Counted from the first letter of the stretch, positions 52,009-61,409 are shown. The stretch: 64,000 nucleotides of DNA from Streptomyces sp. CNQ-509 (GCF_001011035.1 NZ_CP011492.1:1178001-1242000); one strand, 5' to 3'. Notes: a model not told the origin generated them from the sequence alone. Translations and numbers: made by a program.

Positions 52009-53274
52009 TCAGACCTCGCCGTACGTCATCAACTCGTCGTAGATCGACAGGACCTGGGTGACGGTGTCGTCCTCCGTCGGCCAGGTGCCGGCCTGGGCGC
52101 GGCCCGCGGCGGCCAGGGCCGCGCGGCGGGCCGGGTCGTGGAGCAGGGCCGCCACCGCGTCGGCGAGCGCGCGGGCGTCCCCGTACGGCACCAGCTCCGC
52201 CGCGTCGCCGACGAGTTCGGGGACGCCGCCGACCGCCGTGGCCACCAGCGGGGCGCCCGCGTGCAGCGCCTCCTGGGCCAGTACCGGGCGCGCCTCCCAC
52301 GGGCTGGAGAGCACCGCGACGTCCGCGGCGGCCAGCAGCCGGGGCAGGTCGTCGCGGCGGCCCAGGAGCCGTACGGGCAGCTTCTCGGCGTCGATGCGGC
52401 GCTGGAGCTTGGCGCGGGCGGGGCCCTCACCGGCGACGGCGAGCAGCGGCTGCTCCGGCAGCGCCTGCCACATGCGGGCGGCCTCCAGCAGCGGTTCGTG
52501 GGTGGTGGACGCGTCGAGCGGGGCGGCGGTGAGCACCAGGGGCCGGTCCTGGGCGCCGAGTTCCGCGCGCACCTGCTGCTTGCGGAGCGCGGCGCCGTCG
52601 CCGCCCGGGTGCGGGTGGCGGGGCGCGGGGACGGCGATGGGCGCGAGCCGCGCGTCGCGCGCGCCGCGCCGGCGGGCGCCGTCGACGAGGTCGGTGGTGG
52701 CGCCGAGGACGACGCGGGCGGTGCGGGACACCCGTCGTTCGAGGAGCGGCATCATCCGGCCCCGTACCCCGTCCGGATCGCTCCGGGTGTGCCAGGTGAC
52801 GACCAGCGGCCTGCGCTGGCCCAGGATCGTCGAGCACGCCATCAGCCCGCACTGCAGGCCGTGCGCGTGGACGAGGTCCGCACCGGCGCAGGCCGCGCGC
52901 AGGGTGGTGGCCGTGCAGAGCGGCGCGGTGGCCAGCCCGCCGCGCTCGGGGAGCCGCGCGACGAGGGCGCCGGCGGCGGCGAAGCCGTAGCGCTCGGCGG
53001 CGGCGGGCGTCGCGACCACCGTGACCCGGATGCCGCGGGCCACCAGCCCGGCCGCCAGCGAGCGCACATGGACCCCGCTGCCGCCCTCGCCGCGGCCGAC
53101 GAGCTGCACGGCGTGCAGCGCGGTCGGGCCGTGGGGCGGTGCGGGGGTGCTGCTCACTGGGCCGGAACTCCTGTCCGTGGCGTCGCAGGGCCTGCCCAGG
53201 ATGCCACTCCCGAGGAGGGGCCGGACCCGGCTCGGCGCCGTCAACCGCTCTGTACGGGCGTACAGCTCAGACAT
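52009..53274 (-). CDS. GT4-family glycosyltransferase
   Basis: Glycosyltransferase of 421 residues, GT-B fold. The acceptor domain has HAVQLVGRGEGGSGVHVRSL (glycine loop) and ADLVHAHGLQCGLMA; the donor domain has RPLVLTAAPLDASTTHEPLL, LLAVAGEGPARAKLQRRI and LSSPWEARPVLAQEALHAGA (in place of the usual E-x7-E, with E spacing kept). The first 45 residues are not part of the fold, so GTG near 53160 (SSTPAPPHGP) is a possible start; ATG 53274 has GGAAGGG upstream. It belongs to a conserved actinobacterial neighbourhood between pyrG and recN. Product unknown. Confidence 0.85.
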   Translation of the reverse strand: MSELYARTERLTAPSRVRPLLGSGILGRPCDATDRSSGPVSSTPAPPHGPTALHAVQLVGRGEGGSGVHVRSLAAGLVARGIRVTVVATPAAAERYGFAAAGALVARLPERGGLATAPLCTATTLRAACAGADLVHAHGLQCGLMACSTILGQRRPLVVTWHTRSDPDGVRGRMMPLLERRVSRTARVVLGATTDLVDGARRRGARDARLAPIAVPAPRHPHPGGDGAALRKQQVRAELGAQDRPLVLTAAPLDASTTHEPLLEAARMWQALPEQPLLAVAGEGPARAKLQRRIDAEKLPVRLLGRRDDLPRLLAAADVAVLSSPWEARPVLAQEALHAGAPLVATAVGGVPELVGDAAELVPYGDARALADAVAALLHDPARRAALAAAGRAQAGTWPTEDDTVTQVLSIYDELMTYGEV

Positions 53275-53483
53275 GCACCACCCTTCCGGGCGATGCCCCG
53301 CACGTCCGTCGTGCGCCGGTACGACCCGCGAAGGGGGCGGACAGCACGGTGCATTCCACCCAACCACCCCGATAGACGCATCCCGCACACGCCGGGTTGC
53401 CCCACGGCACCCGTTCGGCCCACACGTGGCCTCCCGCCCCGTGCGTAGCCCGGGTCACACCGCCGCCTCCGGACGGCCGCGCG

Positions 53484-55262
53484 CTACTCCGCCCCCGCGC
53501 GGGCGGCGGCAAGCAGCTCTTCCGCGTGTGCGCGCGCCGTCTCGGAGTCCTCCTGGCCCGCCAGCATGCGCGACAGCTCCCGCACCCGCGCCTCGCCGTC
53601 CAGGACGGTCACGCCGCTGCGCGTGACCGAGCCGTCGCTGGTCTTCTCCACCAGCAACTGCCGGTCGGCGAAGGCCGCGACCTGCGGCAGGTGCGTCACC
53701 ACGACGACCTGCGCGCCGCGCGCCAGCCGCGCGAGCCGGCGGCCCACCTCGACGGCCGCCTTGCCGCCGACGCCCGCGTCGACCTCGTCGAAGAGGTACG
53801 TCGGCACGGGGTCGGAGCCGGCGAAGACCACCTCGACCGCGAGCATCACGCGCGACAGCTCGCCGCCCGAGGCGCCCTTGGCGATCGGCCGCGGCGGTGC
53901 GCCGGGGTGCGGGGCGAGCAGCAGCTCGGCCTCGTCGACGCCCGTGGGGCCGTACGCGACGTTCCTGCCGCCGATCTCCAGCCCGTCGGCGTCGGCGGCG
54001 ACCTCGGTGCGGCGCAGGTCGACCGTCACCCGGGCGTGCGGCATGGCCAGCTCGGTCAGCTCCGCGGTGACGGCGGCGCCGAAGCGTTCCGCCGCGTCAC
54101 CGCGCGCCTCGGTCAGCGCCTCCGCCAGCAGCGCCAGCTCGCCGCGCAGGGCGTCGCGCTCGGCGGTCAGCTCCCCGATGCGCTCGTCGTCGCCGTCGAG
54201 CTCGGCGAGCCGGGCGGCGCCCGCCTCGGCCCAGGCGAGGACCGCGGAGACGCTGCCGTCGCCGGCCTCTCCCCTGCCGCCCGCGGGCTCGTGGCCGTAC
54301 TTGCGGGAGAGGTGGGTGAGGACCGAGCGGCGCTCCTCCACCGCGGCCAGCCGCAGCGGGTCGGCGTCGATGCCGTCGCCGTACGCGGCCAGCTCCTGCG
54401 CGACGTCGCCGAGGAGGATGCCGACCTCGGTGAGCCGGTCGGCGAGCCCGGCGAGCGCCGGGTCGTGGGCCCGTACAGCCGCCAGGGCGCGCTGTGCACC
54501 CGCGACGAGCGTGCCGGCGTCGACGGCCTCCGGGTCCGCCGGGTCGCCCGCGAGCGCGGCGTGTGCGGCGGCGGAGGCGGCGGCCAGCGCCTCCGCGTGG
54601 CCCAGCCGTTCGGCCTCGGCGGCCAGCTCGACGTCCTCGCCGGCCCGCGGCTCCGCGGCGGCGACCTCGTCGAGCCCGAAGCGCAGCAGATCCGCCTCCT
54701 GCAACCGCTCACGCGCGCGGGTGGTGATCTCGTCCAGCTCGGCGCTGACGGCGCGCAGCCTGCGGTACGCCGCCGCGTACTTGGCCAGCGGCACGGCGAC
54801 CGCGTCACCCGCGTACCTGTCGAGGGCCTGCCGCTGCCGCGCGGGCTTCAGCAGCCCCTGCTGGTCGGTCTGGCCGTGCACGGCGACGAGGTCCTCGGCC
54901 AGCTCGCCGAGGAGCCCCACGGGGACGCCGCGGCCGCCCAGGTGCGCCCGGGAGCGGCCTTCGGCCGAGACCGTACGGCTGATGAGCAGGGCGCCGTCGT
55001 CCAGCTCGGCGCCGGCGTCCTCGGCCCGTACCGCCGCGGGCGAGCCTTCGGCCACGGCGACCCGGCCCTCCACGACAGCGGACCTGGCGCCGATGCGTAC
55101 GAGCGCGGCGTCCGCACGCCCGCCGAGCAGCAGCCCGAGGCTGGTGACGACCATGGTCTTGCCGGCGCCGGTCTCGCCCGTCACGGCCGTGAAGCCGGGC
55201 GACAGCTCGACGACCGCGTCGTCGATGACGCCCAGGGACTGGATCCGCATCTCCTCCAACAC
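53484..55262 (-). CDS. recN: DNA repair protein RecN
   Basis: SMC-like ATPase of 592 residues acting in double-strand break repair. Walker A GETGAGKTM (29-37) follows LSPGFTAVT. HGQTDQQGLLKPARQRQALD is the RecN-specific N-terminal block; the central part (about 160-370) is an Ala/Glu/Leu-rich coiled coil. C-terminal: PIAKGASGGELSRVMLAVEV (signature), TYLFDEVDAGVGGKAAVEVG (Walker B) and VVVVTHLPQVAAFADRQLLV (switch His). GTG 55262 is the usual family start (MLEEMRI). Followed upstream by nadK and tlyA in the conserved order. Confidence 0.97.
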   Translation of the reverse strand: MLEEMRIQSLGVIDDAVVELSPGFTAVTGETGAGKTMVVTSLGLLLGGRADAALVRIGARSAVVEGRVAVAEGSPAAVRAEDAGAELDDGALLISRTVSAEGRSRAHLGGRGVPVGLLGELAEDLVAVHGQTDQQGLLKPARQRQALDRYAGDAVAVPLAKYAAAYRRLRAVSAELDEITTRARERLQEADLLRFGLDEVAAAEPRAGEDVELAAEAERLGHAEALAAASAAAHAALAGDPADPEAVDAGTLVAGAQRALAAVRAHDPALAGLADRLTEVGILLGDVAQELAAYGDGIDADPLRLAAVEERRSVLTHLSRKYGHEPAGGRGEAGDGSVSAVLAWAEAGAARLAELDGDDERIGELTAERDALRGELALLAEALTEARGDAAERFGAAVTAELTELAMPHARVTVDLRRTEVAADADGLEIGGRNVAYGPTGVDEAELLLAPHPGAPPRPIAKGASGGELSRVMLAVEVVFAGSDPVPTYLFDEVDAGVGGKAAVEVGRRLARLARGAQVVVVTHLPQVAAFADRQLLVEKTSDGSVTRSGVTVLDGEARVRELSRMLAGQEDSETARAHAEELLAAARAGAE

Positions 55263-55396
55263 GGTACGACCATACGAGGTTCCGGCCCCGGGTCGCGAGG
55301 GGCGTCGTGATCAGGGTCCGGGCCGGCGGCGCGACCGGGCCGTCCCGCCGGGCCGCGGCGGCGGGCGGAACGACCGCGCGTGGGACGGGCCGCGCG

Positions 55397-56290
55397 TCAG
55401 TTCGGCGCCCCGCGCCAGCCCGCCACCGGCAGCGCGAACTTGGCCACCAGCCGGTCCGTGAACGACGCGTGGTGCAGCCGCGCCAGCCGCACCGGGACCG
55501 CGCCGCGGCGCACCTCGACGCGCGCCCCGGAGGGCAGGTCGACCGTGCGGCGGCCGTCGCACCACAGCACGCCGTGCTGGTTGTTCGGCTGCACCTCCAC
55601 CGCCAGGATGGAGTCCGGCGACGTCACGAGCGGCTTGGCGAAGAGCGCGTGCGCGCTGATCGGGACCATCAGCAGCGCCTCCACCTCGGGCCAGACGACG
55701 GGTCCGCCGGCCGAGAAGGCGTACGCGGTCGATCCCGTCGGCGTCGCGCAGACGACGCCGTCGCAGCCGAAGCGGGAGACGGGCCGGCCGTCGACCTCGG
55801 TGACGACCTCGAGCATCCGCTCGCGGGCGGCCTTCTCGACGGACGCCTCGTTGAGCGCCCAGTCGGCGTGTACGGTCCTGCCCCCGTTCCGTACGAGGAC
55901 GTCGAGCGTCATCCGCTCCTCGACCTCGTACTCCCTGGTCACCACGCGGTCCACGACCTTGTCGAGGTCGTCCCGCTCGGCCTCGGCGAGGAAGCCGACG
56001 CGGCCGAGGTTGACGCCGAGCATCGGCACGCCGGACTTGCGGGCGAAGGCGGCGCCGCGCAGCAGCGTGCCGTCCCCGCCGAGCACGATCAGCAGCTCGC
56101 AGTCGTCCATCACCCCCGGGCCCGCCTCCACCAGCTCCGCCTCCGGCGGCAGCGGCAGGTCGGCCGCCTCGCCGGCGAGGACGCGCACGCCGACGCCGCA
56201 GCGCAGCAGGCCGCGCACGACCAGCTCGGCGCTGCGGATCGCCGCCGGCCGGCCGGTATGGGCGAGCAGGAACACGGTGCGGTCTGTCAT
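55397..56290 (-). CDS. nadK: NAD kinase
   Basis: Enzyme of 297 residues phosphorylating NAD to NADP. GGDGTLLRGAAF (71-82) holds the catalytic Asp; GVNLGRVGFLAEAERDDLDK, ALNEASVEKAAR and CDGVVCATPTGSTAYAFSAG are the other NAD-kinase blocks. Start ATG 56290 overlaps the tlyA stop by 4 bp, so the two are coupled. recN follows 134 bp further on. Confidence 0.96.
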   Translation of the reverse strand: MTDRTVFLLAHTGRPAAIRSAELVVRGLLRCGVGVRVLAGEAADLPLPPEAELVEAGPGVMDDCELLIVLGGDGTLLRGAAFARKSGVPMLGVNLGRVGFLAEAERDDLDKVVDRVVTREYEVEERMTLDVLVRNGGRTVHADWALNEASVEKAARERMLEVVTEVDGRPVSRFGCDGVVCATPTGSTAYAFSAGGPVVWPEVEALLMVPISAHALFAKPLVTSPDSILAVEVQPNNQHGVLWCDGRRTVDLPSGARVEVRRGAVPVRLARLHHASFTDRLVAKFALPVAGWRGAPN

Positions 56291-57102
56291 CGGGGCCCCT
56301 CCGCCACGGCACGTGCCACGTCCTCGGGGTCCAGCGCGGGCGCCCCGGCGCGCAGCCACAGAAAATACTCGACGTTTCCCTTCGGCCCGGGCAACGGGCT
56401 GGCCGTCACACCGAGCACCCCCAGCCCGAGCGCCGCCCCCCGCTCCGCGACCCCGCGCACGGCCTCGGCGCGCAGCTCCGCGCTGCGCACCACGCCGCCG
56501 CTGCCCAGGCGCTCCCTGCCGACCTCGAACTGCGGCTTGACCATCAGCACGAGGTCCGCGTCGGACGTGGCGCAGCGCACCAGCGCGGGCAGTACGAGCC
56601 CGAGCGGGATGAACGACAGGTCGCCGACGACGAGTTCGGCGGGCTCGCCGCCGAGCTGGTCGAGGGTCAGCTCGCGGACGTTCGTACGGTCCCGGACGGT
56701 GACCCGCTCGTCGCTCTGCAGCTTCCACGCGAGCTGCCCGTAGCCGACGTCCGCGGCGACGACGTGCGCGGCGCCGGCGCGCAGCAGCACGTCGGTGAAG
56801 CCGCCGGTGGAGGCGCCGGCGTCCAGGGCGCGGCGGCCGGCGACGCGCAGCCCTTGAGGCTCGAACGCCGCGAGCGCGCCGGCGAGCTTGTGGCCGCCGC
56901 GGGAGACGTAGTCGGGGTCGGCGTCGTCGGGGACGACGACGACGGCGGCGGACGTCTCGACCTGGGTGGCGGGCTTGCTGGCGACCAGGCCGCCGACGGT
57001 GACCCGGCCCGCGGCGATGAGCCGCCCGGCGTGCTCGCGCGAGCGGGCCAGCTCGCGGCTCACCAGCTCGGCGTCGAGCCGGCGCCGCCGGACACCGCTC
57101 AC
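56287..57102 (-). CDS. tlyA: TlyA-family rRNA 2'-O-methyltransferase
   Basis: RNA methyltransferase of 271 residues. An S4 domain (residues about 8-65, RRLDAELVSRELARSREHAG) is followed by an FtsJ-like fold: YVSRGGHKLAGALAAF (catalytic Lys), ALDAGASTGGFTDVLLRAGA (SAM loop, 92-111), VVGDLSFIPLGLVLPAL, LMVKPQFEVGR (catalytic Lys) and KGNVEYFLWL (Glu). Family knowledge: TlyA methylates 16S and 23S rRNA at capreomycin-sensitive positions, and its loss gives capreomycin resistance in mycobacteria. GTG 57102 overlaps the upstream hypothetical gene by 4 bp. Confidence 0.94.
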   Translation of the reverse strand: MSGVRRRRLDAELVSRELARSREHAGRLIAAGRVTVGGLVASKPATQVETSAAVVVVPDDADPDYVSRGGHKLAGALAAFEPQGLRVAGRRALDAGASTGGFTDVLLRAGAAHVVAADVGYGQLAWKLQSDERVTVRDRTNVRELTLDQLGGEPAELVVGDLSFIPLGLVLPALVRCATSDADLVLMVKPQFEVGRERLGSGGVVRSAELRAEAVRGVAERGAALGLGVLGVTASPLPGPKGNVEYFLWLRAGAPALDPEDVARAVAEGPR

Positions 57103-57644
57103 GGGTTCCCCGGCCGGTACGGATGCGCGCCGGGGCGGGGCGGTGTGGGGCCGTGCGGCGCGGGCGGCGGCGGGCCGGGGCGATGCTGCTGGGCGTACGC
57201 CGCGGGGCCGGCCGGTGCCTGCACGGGCGGCGGGGGCGGGCCCTGGGTGCGGTCCAGCTCCTCCAGCGCCTCGCGCATCCGGCCGTGGGCGTCCTCGTAG
57301 ACCTCCAGGTGGCTGCCGGTCGGCAGCTCGTCGGCGTCCGCGAGGCGGTCGAGCGCGGCGTCGACGTCGGCGTTGCCGGTGGGGGTGCGCGCGATACCGA
57401 GCGGCACGGGCCCGGCCTCGACGGGCTCAGGCTCGACCGCATCGGGTTCCGGTTCCGGTTCCGCTTCCGGCCGTCTCTCCCCCTCCGGTCCGGTTGCGGT
57501 CCGCGCGGGCGGGCCGGCCGATTCCGCGGCATCCGCCACGTCCCCGCCGCCCGGCTCCGGCCACTGCGCCGCCGGCTGCCGCACGTACGGCGGCGCGGTC
57601 GCGGTCTCGGGCTGCGCTGCGGGCATCGGCGTCGGCTCGCTCAT
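57099..57644 (-). CDS. Hypothetical protein, Pro-rich with a short helical core
   Basis: Protein of 181 residues with disordered Pro/Ala/Glu-rich ends (PEPEPD runs at the start, PPPPPV and Pro/His/Gly-rich at the end). The only ordered part is about 105-142, GNADVDAALDRLADADELPT and LEVYEDAHGRMREALEELDR, probably a helical hairpin. Its function is unknown, but the gene is translationally coupled to tlyA (GTGA overlap) and sits at the head of the tlyA-nadK block. The short core resembles small proteins found before tlyA in other actinobacteria. Confidence 0.7.
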   Translation of the reverse strand: MSEPTPMPAAQPETATAPPYVRQPAAQWPEPGGGDVADAAESAGPPARTATGPEGERRPEAEPEPEPDAVEPEPVEAGPVPLGIARTPTGNADVDAALDRLADADELPTGSHLEVYEDAHGRMREALEELDRTQGPPPPPVQAPAGPAAYAQQHRPGPPPPAPHGPTPPRPGAHPYRPGNP

Positions 57645-57682
57645 GCCACAGACCGTACCCCGAACCACTGTCAGGACCCCGG

Positions 57683-58525
57683 TCAGACCCAGCCGTCCGC
57701 GCCCGCCCGCGCCTTGCGCGCCGCCGGGACGACCAGCGGCGTGCCGGTCTCCGGGGCGGCGATCACCTGGCACGTGAGCCCGAAGACGCGCTCGACGAGC
57801 TCCGCGTCCACGATGTCGTTCGGCGCCCCCTCCGCCACGATCCGCCCGTCGCGCATGGCGATCAGGTGCGTGGCGTACCGCGCGGCGTGGTCGAGGTCGT
57901 GCAGCACGGCGACCAGCGTGCGCCCCTGCGTCTCGTGGAGTTCGGCGCACAGGTCCAGGACGTCGATCTGGTGCTGGATGTCGAGGTACGTCGTCGGCTC
58001 GTCGAGCAGCAGCAGCGGCGTCTGCTGCACGAGCGCCATCGCGATCCACACGCGCTGCCGCTGCCCGCCGGACAGTTCGTCGACATAGCGATCCGCCAGC
58101 TCCCCGACCCCGGTGGCGGCCATCGACTCCCGGACGGCCCGCTCGTCCTCCCGCGACCACGGCCCCAGCAGCCCCTGGTGCGGGTAGCGCCCGCGGGCGA
58201 CGAGGTCGCCGACCGTGATGCCACCGGGTGCCACGGACGACTGCGGCGGCAGCCCGAGTGTCCGCGCCACCTTGCGCGCCGGGAGCGTGCCGATCGCCTC
58301 GCCGTCCAGCAGCACCGCTCCGGTGCGCGGCTTCAGCATCCGCGCCAGCGCCCGCAGCAGCGTCGGCTTGCCGCAGGCGTCGGGCCCGACGACGACGGTG
58401 AACGAGGCGTCCGGCACGGCCACCGACAGGTGCTCCGCGACGACCCGGCTGTCGTAGGGGAGGGTGACGTTCCCGGCGGCGAGACGGCTCGCTTCGGGAC
58501 TCCTGTCCGGCGTACGGTCGGCCAT
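57683..58525 (-). CDS. Siderophore-type ABC ATPase with altered Walker A
   Basis: FecE/FepC-like ATPase of 280 residues. Walker A is VVGPDACGKPTLLRAL: the usual GPNACGKST has N to D and, more seriously, Ser to Pro54, the residue that binds Mg. The remaining parts are intact: LPPQSSVAPGGITVGDLVAR GRYPH (Q-loop and coupling region), ELSGGQRQRVWIAMALVQQT, LLLLDEPTTYLDIQHQIDVL and VAVLHDLDHAARYATHLIAM. Its reading frame is continuous with the permease remnant upstream, but ATG 58525 is the natural start. The matching permease is broken, so this gene is probably non-functional or on the way to decay. Confidence 0.82.
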   Translation of the reverse strand: MADRTPDRSPEASRLAAGNVTLPYDSRVVAEHLSVAVPDASFTVVVGPDACGKPTLLRALARMLKPRTGAVLLDGEAIGTLPARKVARTLGLPPQSSVAPGGITVGDLVARGRYPHQGLLGPWSREDERAVRESMAATGVGELADRYVDELSGGQRQRVWIAMALVQQTPLLLLDEPTTYLDIQHQIDVLDLCAELHETQGRTLVAVLHDLDHAARYATHLIAMRDGRIVAEGAPNDIVDAELVERVFGLTCQVIAAPETGTPLVVPAARKARAGADGWV

Positions 58526-58963
58526 ATCCGACCCGCCCGTCGTTCCGCGGCGAGCAGCCAGAAGAGGTAGACGCCGCCGAGCACGCCGGTGACGACGCCC
58601 ACGGGCACCTCGTCGGCGCCGGAGGCGCGCTGCGCCGCCCCGTCGGCGACGATCAGCAGCGTGGCCCCATGAGCGCGGCGGGCGCCAGGCGGGGACCCGG
58701 CGCGTGGGTGAACCGGCGGGCGAGCCGGGGCGCGGTGAGGGGACGAAGGCGACGGGCCCCGCGGCGGTGCCGGCGAGCGCGAGGCGTCCGTGCCAGACCT
58801 GGTCCAGCGGGATGGGCTTGGGGCCGATGGCGAGGCTGGCCACGCAGACGAGCAGCAGCGCGGCGCAGGAGGCGGGCAGTCCCGCGGCGCGCGGGGAGAA
58901 CCACCGGCGGCGGGGCGGGGCGTCCTTGACTCCGTTGTCCGTTCGGGGAGCGGCGTCGACCAA
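58526..58963 (-). pseudogene. Siderophore ABC permease (FecCD) remnant
   Basis: Pieces of a FecCD permease lie in three frames. From TTG 58963: RAAGLPASCAALLLVCVASL and IGPKPIPLDQVWHGRLAL, the normal N-terminal helix and loop. From about 58755, another frame: PLTAPRLARRFTHAPGPRLA PAALMGP, a conserved part from near the C-terminus. From about 58666, the third frame: ATLLIVADGAAQRA, then ADEVPVGVVTGVLGGVYLFW LLAAERR, the C-terminal end. About 200 central residues are gone and at least two frameshifts exist. The intact family length is about 340. Confidence 0.82.
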
Positions 58964-58970
58964 CGCGCGA

Positions 58971-58989
58971 TTAGGTTAACCTGACCAAA
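58971..58989 (-). promoter_or_regulatory. Iron box (DmdR/IdeR-type operator)
   Basis: TTAGGTTAACCTGACCAAA matches the 19-bp actinobacterial iron-box consensus (TTAGGTTAGSCTAACCTAA) at about 15 or 16 positions. It lies 7 bp upstream of the permease remnant start, where an iron-loaded repressor would block transcription. Confidence 0.75.
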
Positions 58990-59008
58990 CGGTGGAGTGG
59001 GGGCGCGC

Positions 59009-60061
59009 TCACAGACCGAGGCGGGCCAGCGCCTTCCCCGGGTCGAGGCCGCAGGAGCCCTCCCCCGCATACGTCCACGCCGCCGCGCACAACGCCCGCA
59101 ACCCGTCCAGCGGTTGGCCCTCGCCGTCGAGGCGCAGCCCCGGCTCCGTACCGCCCGCGGACGCGCTCCAGCCGCCGCACCGCGCGACGACACCCTCGCC
59201 GTCGCCGCCCGCCACCGCCACCTCCGGCTGCGCGGCCGCCAGCCCGCGCAGATCCGCCGCCACGTACGCCGGCCGGTGTCGCGGCTCCGCCGCGAGCAGT
59301 CCGGCGGCGCCCGTCACGCCGGTCAGCACCAGCAGCGCGTCGACGCCGCCGTTGTACGCGCCCTCGATGTCCGTGTCGAGCCGGTCGCCGACCACCAGCG
59401 GCCGCCGCGCGCCCGTCCTGATGATCGTCTCCCGGTGCATCGGCGGCAGCGGCTTGCCCGCCACCCGCGGCTCGGCGCCCGTGGCCAGCCGCACCACCTC
59501 CAGCGCCGCCCCGTTGCCCGGCGCGATGCCGCGCGGGGTGGGAATGGTCAGATCGGCGTTCGACGCGAACCAGGGCACCCCGCGCTGCACCGCGAACGCC
59601 GCCTCCATCAGCCGCCCCCACGGCATCGCGGGACCGCCGTGCCCCTGCACCACCGCCGCCGGATCGTCGTCCGCCGACTCCACGACGAGCAGCCCGTGCT
59701 CCCGCAGCGGCCCGTACAGCCCCTCCCCGCCGACCGCCAGCACCCGTGCCCCCGGCGGCACCTCCTCGGCCACCAGCCGCGCCACGGCCTGCGCCGAGGT
59801 GATCACGTCCGCCGGCTCCGCGGGCACGCCCATCGCGGTCAACTGCCCCGCGACGACGGCCGCGGGGCGGGAGGCGTTGTTCGTGACGTACGCCAGCCGC
59901 ATGCCGCGCTCCCCGGCGCCGCTCAGCGCACCGGCCGCGTGCTCGACGGCCACGCCGCCGATGTAGACGACCCCGTCGAGGTCGAGCAGCGCCGTGTCAT
60001 ATGCCGTGCACAGCGGCTCCGCGCAGACATCGGTACGGGTCCTGACGGGCTGGCTGGTCAC
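59009..60061 (-). CDS. HAD-IIA family phosphatase (NagD-like)
   Basis: Phosphatase of 350 residues. The HAD motif I is YDTALLDLDGVVYIG with nucleophile Asp27 and Asp29; motif II is AYVTNNASRP; the cap carries GGEGLYGPLREHG; motif III/IV is RVAGKPLPPM (Lys) and PLVVGDRLDTDIEGAYNGGV. The family removes phosphate from sugar phosphates, nucleotides or pyridoxal phosphate. GTG 60061 is chosen because GGAG lies eight nt upstream; ATG 60103 is possible. It is the next conserved neighbour after tlyA in related genomes. Divergent from the DUF1015 gene. Confidence 0.88.
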   Translation of the reverse strand: MTSQPVRTRTDVCAEPLCTAYDTALLDLDGVVYIGGVAVEHAAGALSGAGERGMRLAYVTNNASRPAAVVAGQLTAMGVPAEPADVITSAQAVARLVAEEVPPGARVLAVGGEGLYGPLREHGLLVVESADDDPAAVVQGHGGPAMPWGRLMEAAFAVQRGVPWFASNADLTIPTPRGIAPGNGAALEVVRLATGAEPRVAGKPLPPMHRETIIRTGARRPLVVGDRLDTDIEGAYNGGVDALLVLTGVTGAAGLLAAEPRHRPAYVAADLRGLAAAQPEVAVAGGDGEGVVARCGGWSASAGGTEPGLRLDGEGQPLDGLRALCAAAWTYAGEGSCGLDPGKALARLGL

Positions 60062-60136
60062 GGCGGCGGCTCCTCGGACGGGCGATATCCACGGCTCGAT
60101 CATCGCGCATCGGCCACGGCACATACGATCCGGTCC

Positions 60137-61408
60137 ATGCAGCGTTCACCCGGTCTCGACCTCCGCCCCTTCCGCGGGCTGCGCTACGCGCCGTCCCGGG
60201 TGCGCAGCCTCGCCGCCGTCACCTCCCCGCCGTACGACGTCGTCGTCCGGCCCGACGGGCTGCACCACCTGGAGACCGCCGACCCGTACAACATCGTCCG
60301 CCTCATCCTCCCCCAGGACGGCGACCCCGCCACCCGCCACCGCCTCGCCGCCGACACGCTGCACCGGTGGCGCGCGGAAGGCGTGCTCGTGCCCGACCCG
60401 CGACCCGCGCTCTACGTGTACGAGCAGCGCAGGGGCGACCTGCTGCAGCGCGGCGTCGTCGGGCTGCTGGCGCTCAGCGAACCGGCGGACGGCGTCGTGC
60501 TGCCGCACGAGGACGTGATGGAGGAGATCGTCGCCGACCGCGCGGGCCTGATGCGCGAGACCGCCGCCAACCCCGAGCCGCTGCTGCTGTCGTACCGCAG
60601 TGACGGCGCGGCCACCGGCACGGCGGCCGTCGTCGCCCGTACCACGGCGCGCACCCCGCTGCTGGCCACGACGACGGACGACGGCTTCGCGCACCGGCTA
60701 TGGGCGGTGACGGACCAGGAGGAGATCGCGGCCGTACGCGCGGACCTCGCGCGGCGGCAGGCGCTCATCGCGGACGGGCACCACCGCTGGGCGACGTATC
60801 TGCGGCTACGGGCCGAACGGCCGGCACCCCCGGGCGAGACGGGGCCGTGGGACTACGGGCTGGTCCTGCTCGTCGACACGGCCCGCCACCCGCTCGTGGT
60901 CCGCGGCATCCACCGCGTCCTGCGCACGCTGCCGCCCGCAGAAGCCCTGCGCCTCGTCGGCGACGGCGCCCGCGTCCGGCGCCTCGACGCACCGCTGCCC
61001 GCGGCGCTGAGGGAGCTCGAAGGGACGGAGGGCAACGCGTTCCTCCTGGCGGGCGAGGACGGCCTGCACCTGGTCGAGCGCCCGGACCAGGGCCTGCTGG
61101 CCCGTACCGTACGCACCGACCGCCCGGCGGCATGGCGCACCCTGGACGCCACGGTGCTGCATGCCACGCTCATCGAGCACGTCTGGCGACTCCCCGACGA
61201 CCCCGAGCACATCGGCTACGTCCACGAGGCCGCGGCCGCCGCCGCCCAGGCGGCGCGCCTGGGCGGGACGGCGGTGCTGATGAAGCCGGTGGCGGAGGAC
61301 CTCGTACGGGAACTCGCGCGGGACGGGGTGATGATGCCGCGCAAGTCCACGTCGTTCGGCCCCAAGCCGGCCACAGGACTGGTGCTGCGGGCCCTGGACC
61401 TGGGGTGA
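60137..61408 (+). CDS. DUF1015 family protein
   Basis: Protein of 423 residues of the widespread DUF1015 family, function not established. Signature blocks: DLRPFRGLRYAPSRVRSLAA VTSPPYDVV near the start, ADPYNIVRLILP, YVYEQRRGDLLQRGVVGLLAL, HEDVMEEIVADRAGLMRETA, and ALIADGHHRWATYLRLRAE (GHHR, likely active site), ending MMPRKSTSFGPKPATGLVLR (KST-F-PK). The conserved GHHR and KST motifs suggest a phosphotransferase-like enzyme; some relatives are called serine kinases (SbnI-like). It ends one base from the convergent TPR gene. Confidence 0.85.
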   Translation: MQRSPGLDLRPFRGLRYAPSRVRSLAAVTSPPYDVVVRPDGLHHLETADPYNIVRLILPQDGDPATRHRLAADTLHRWRAEGVLVPDPRPALYVYEQRRGDLLQRGVVGLLALSEPADGVVLPHEDVMEEIVADRAGLMRETAANPEPLLLSYRSDGAATGTAAVVARTTARTPLLATTTDDGFAHRLWAVTDQEEIAAVRADLARRQALIADGHHRWATYLRLRAERPAPPGETGPWDYGLVLLVDTARHPLVVRGIHRVLRTLPPAEALRLVGDGARVRRLDAPLPAALRELEGTEGNAFLLAGEDGLHLVERPDQGLLARTVRTDRPAAWRTLDATVLHATLIEHVWRLPDDPEHIGYVHEAAAAAAQAARLGGTAVLMKPVAEDLVRELARDGVMMPRKSTSFGPKPATGLVLRALDLG

Positions 61409-61409
61409 G

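Noticed and set aside
34259..57102. The whole right block as one operon
   Set aside because: Terminators after ald and der, the rightward GH15 gene and gaps over 100 bp break it into several units, despite common direction.
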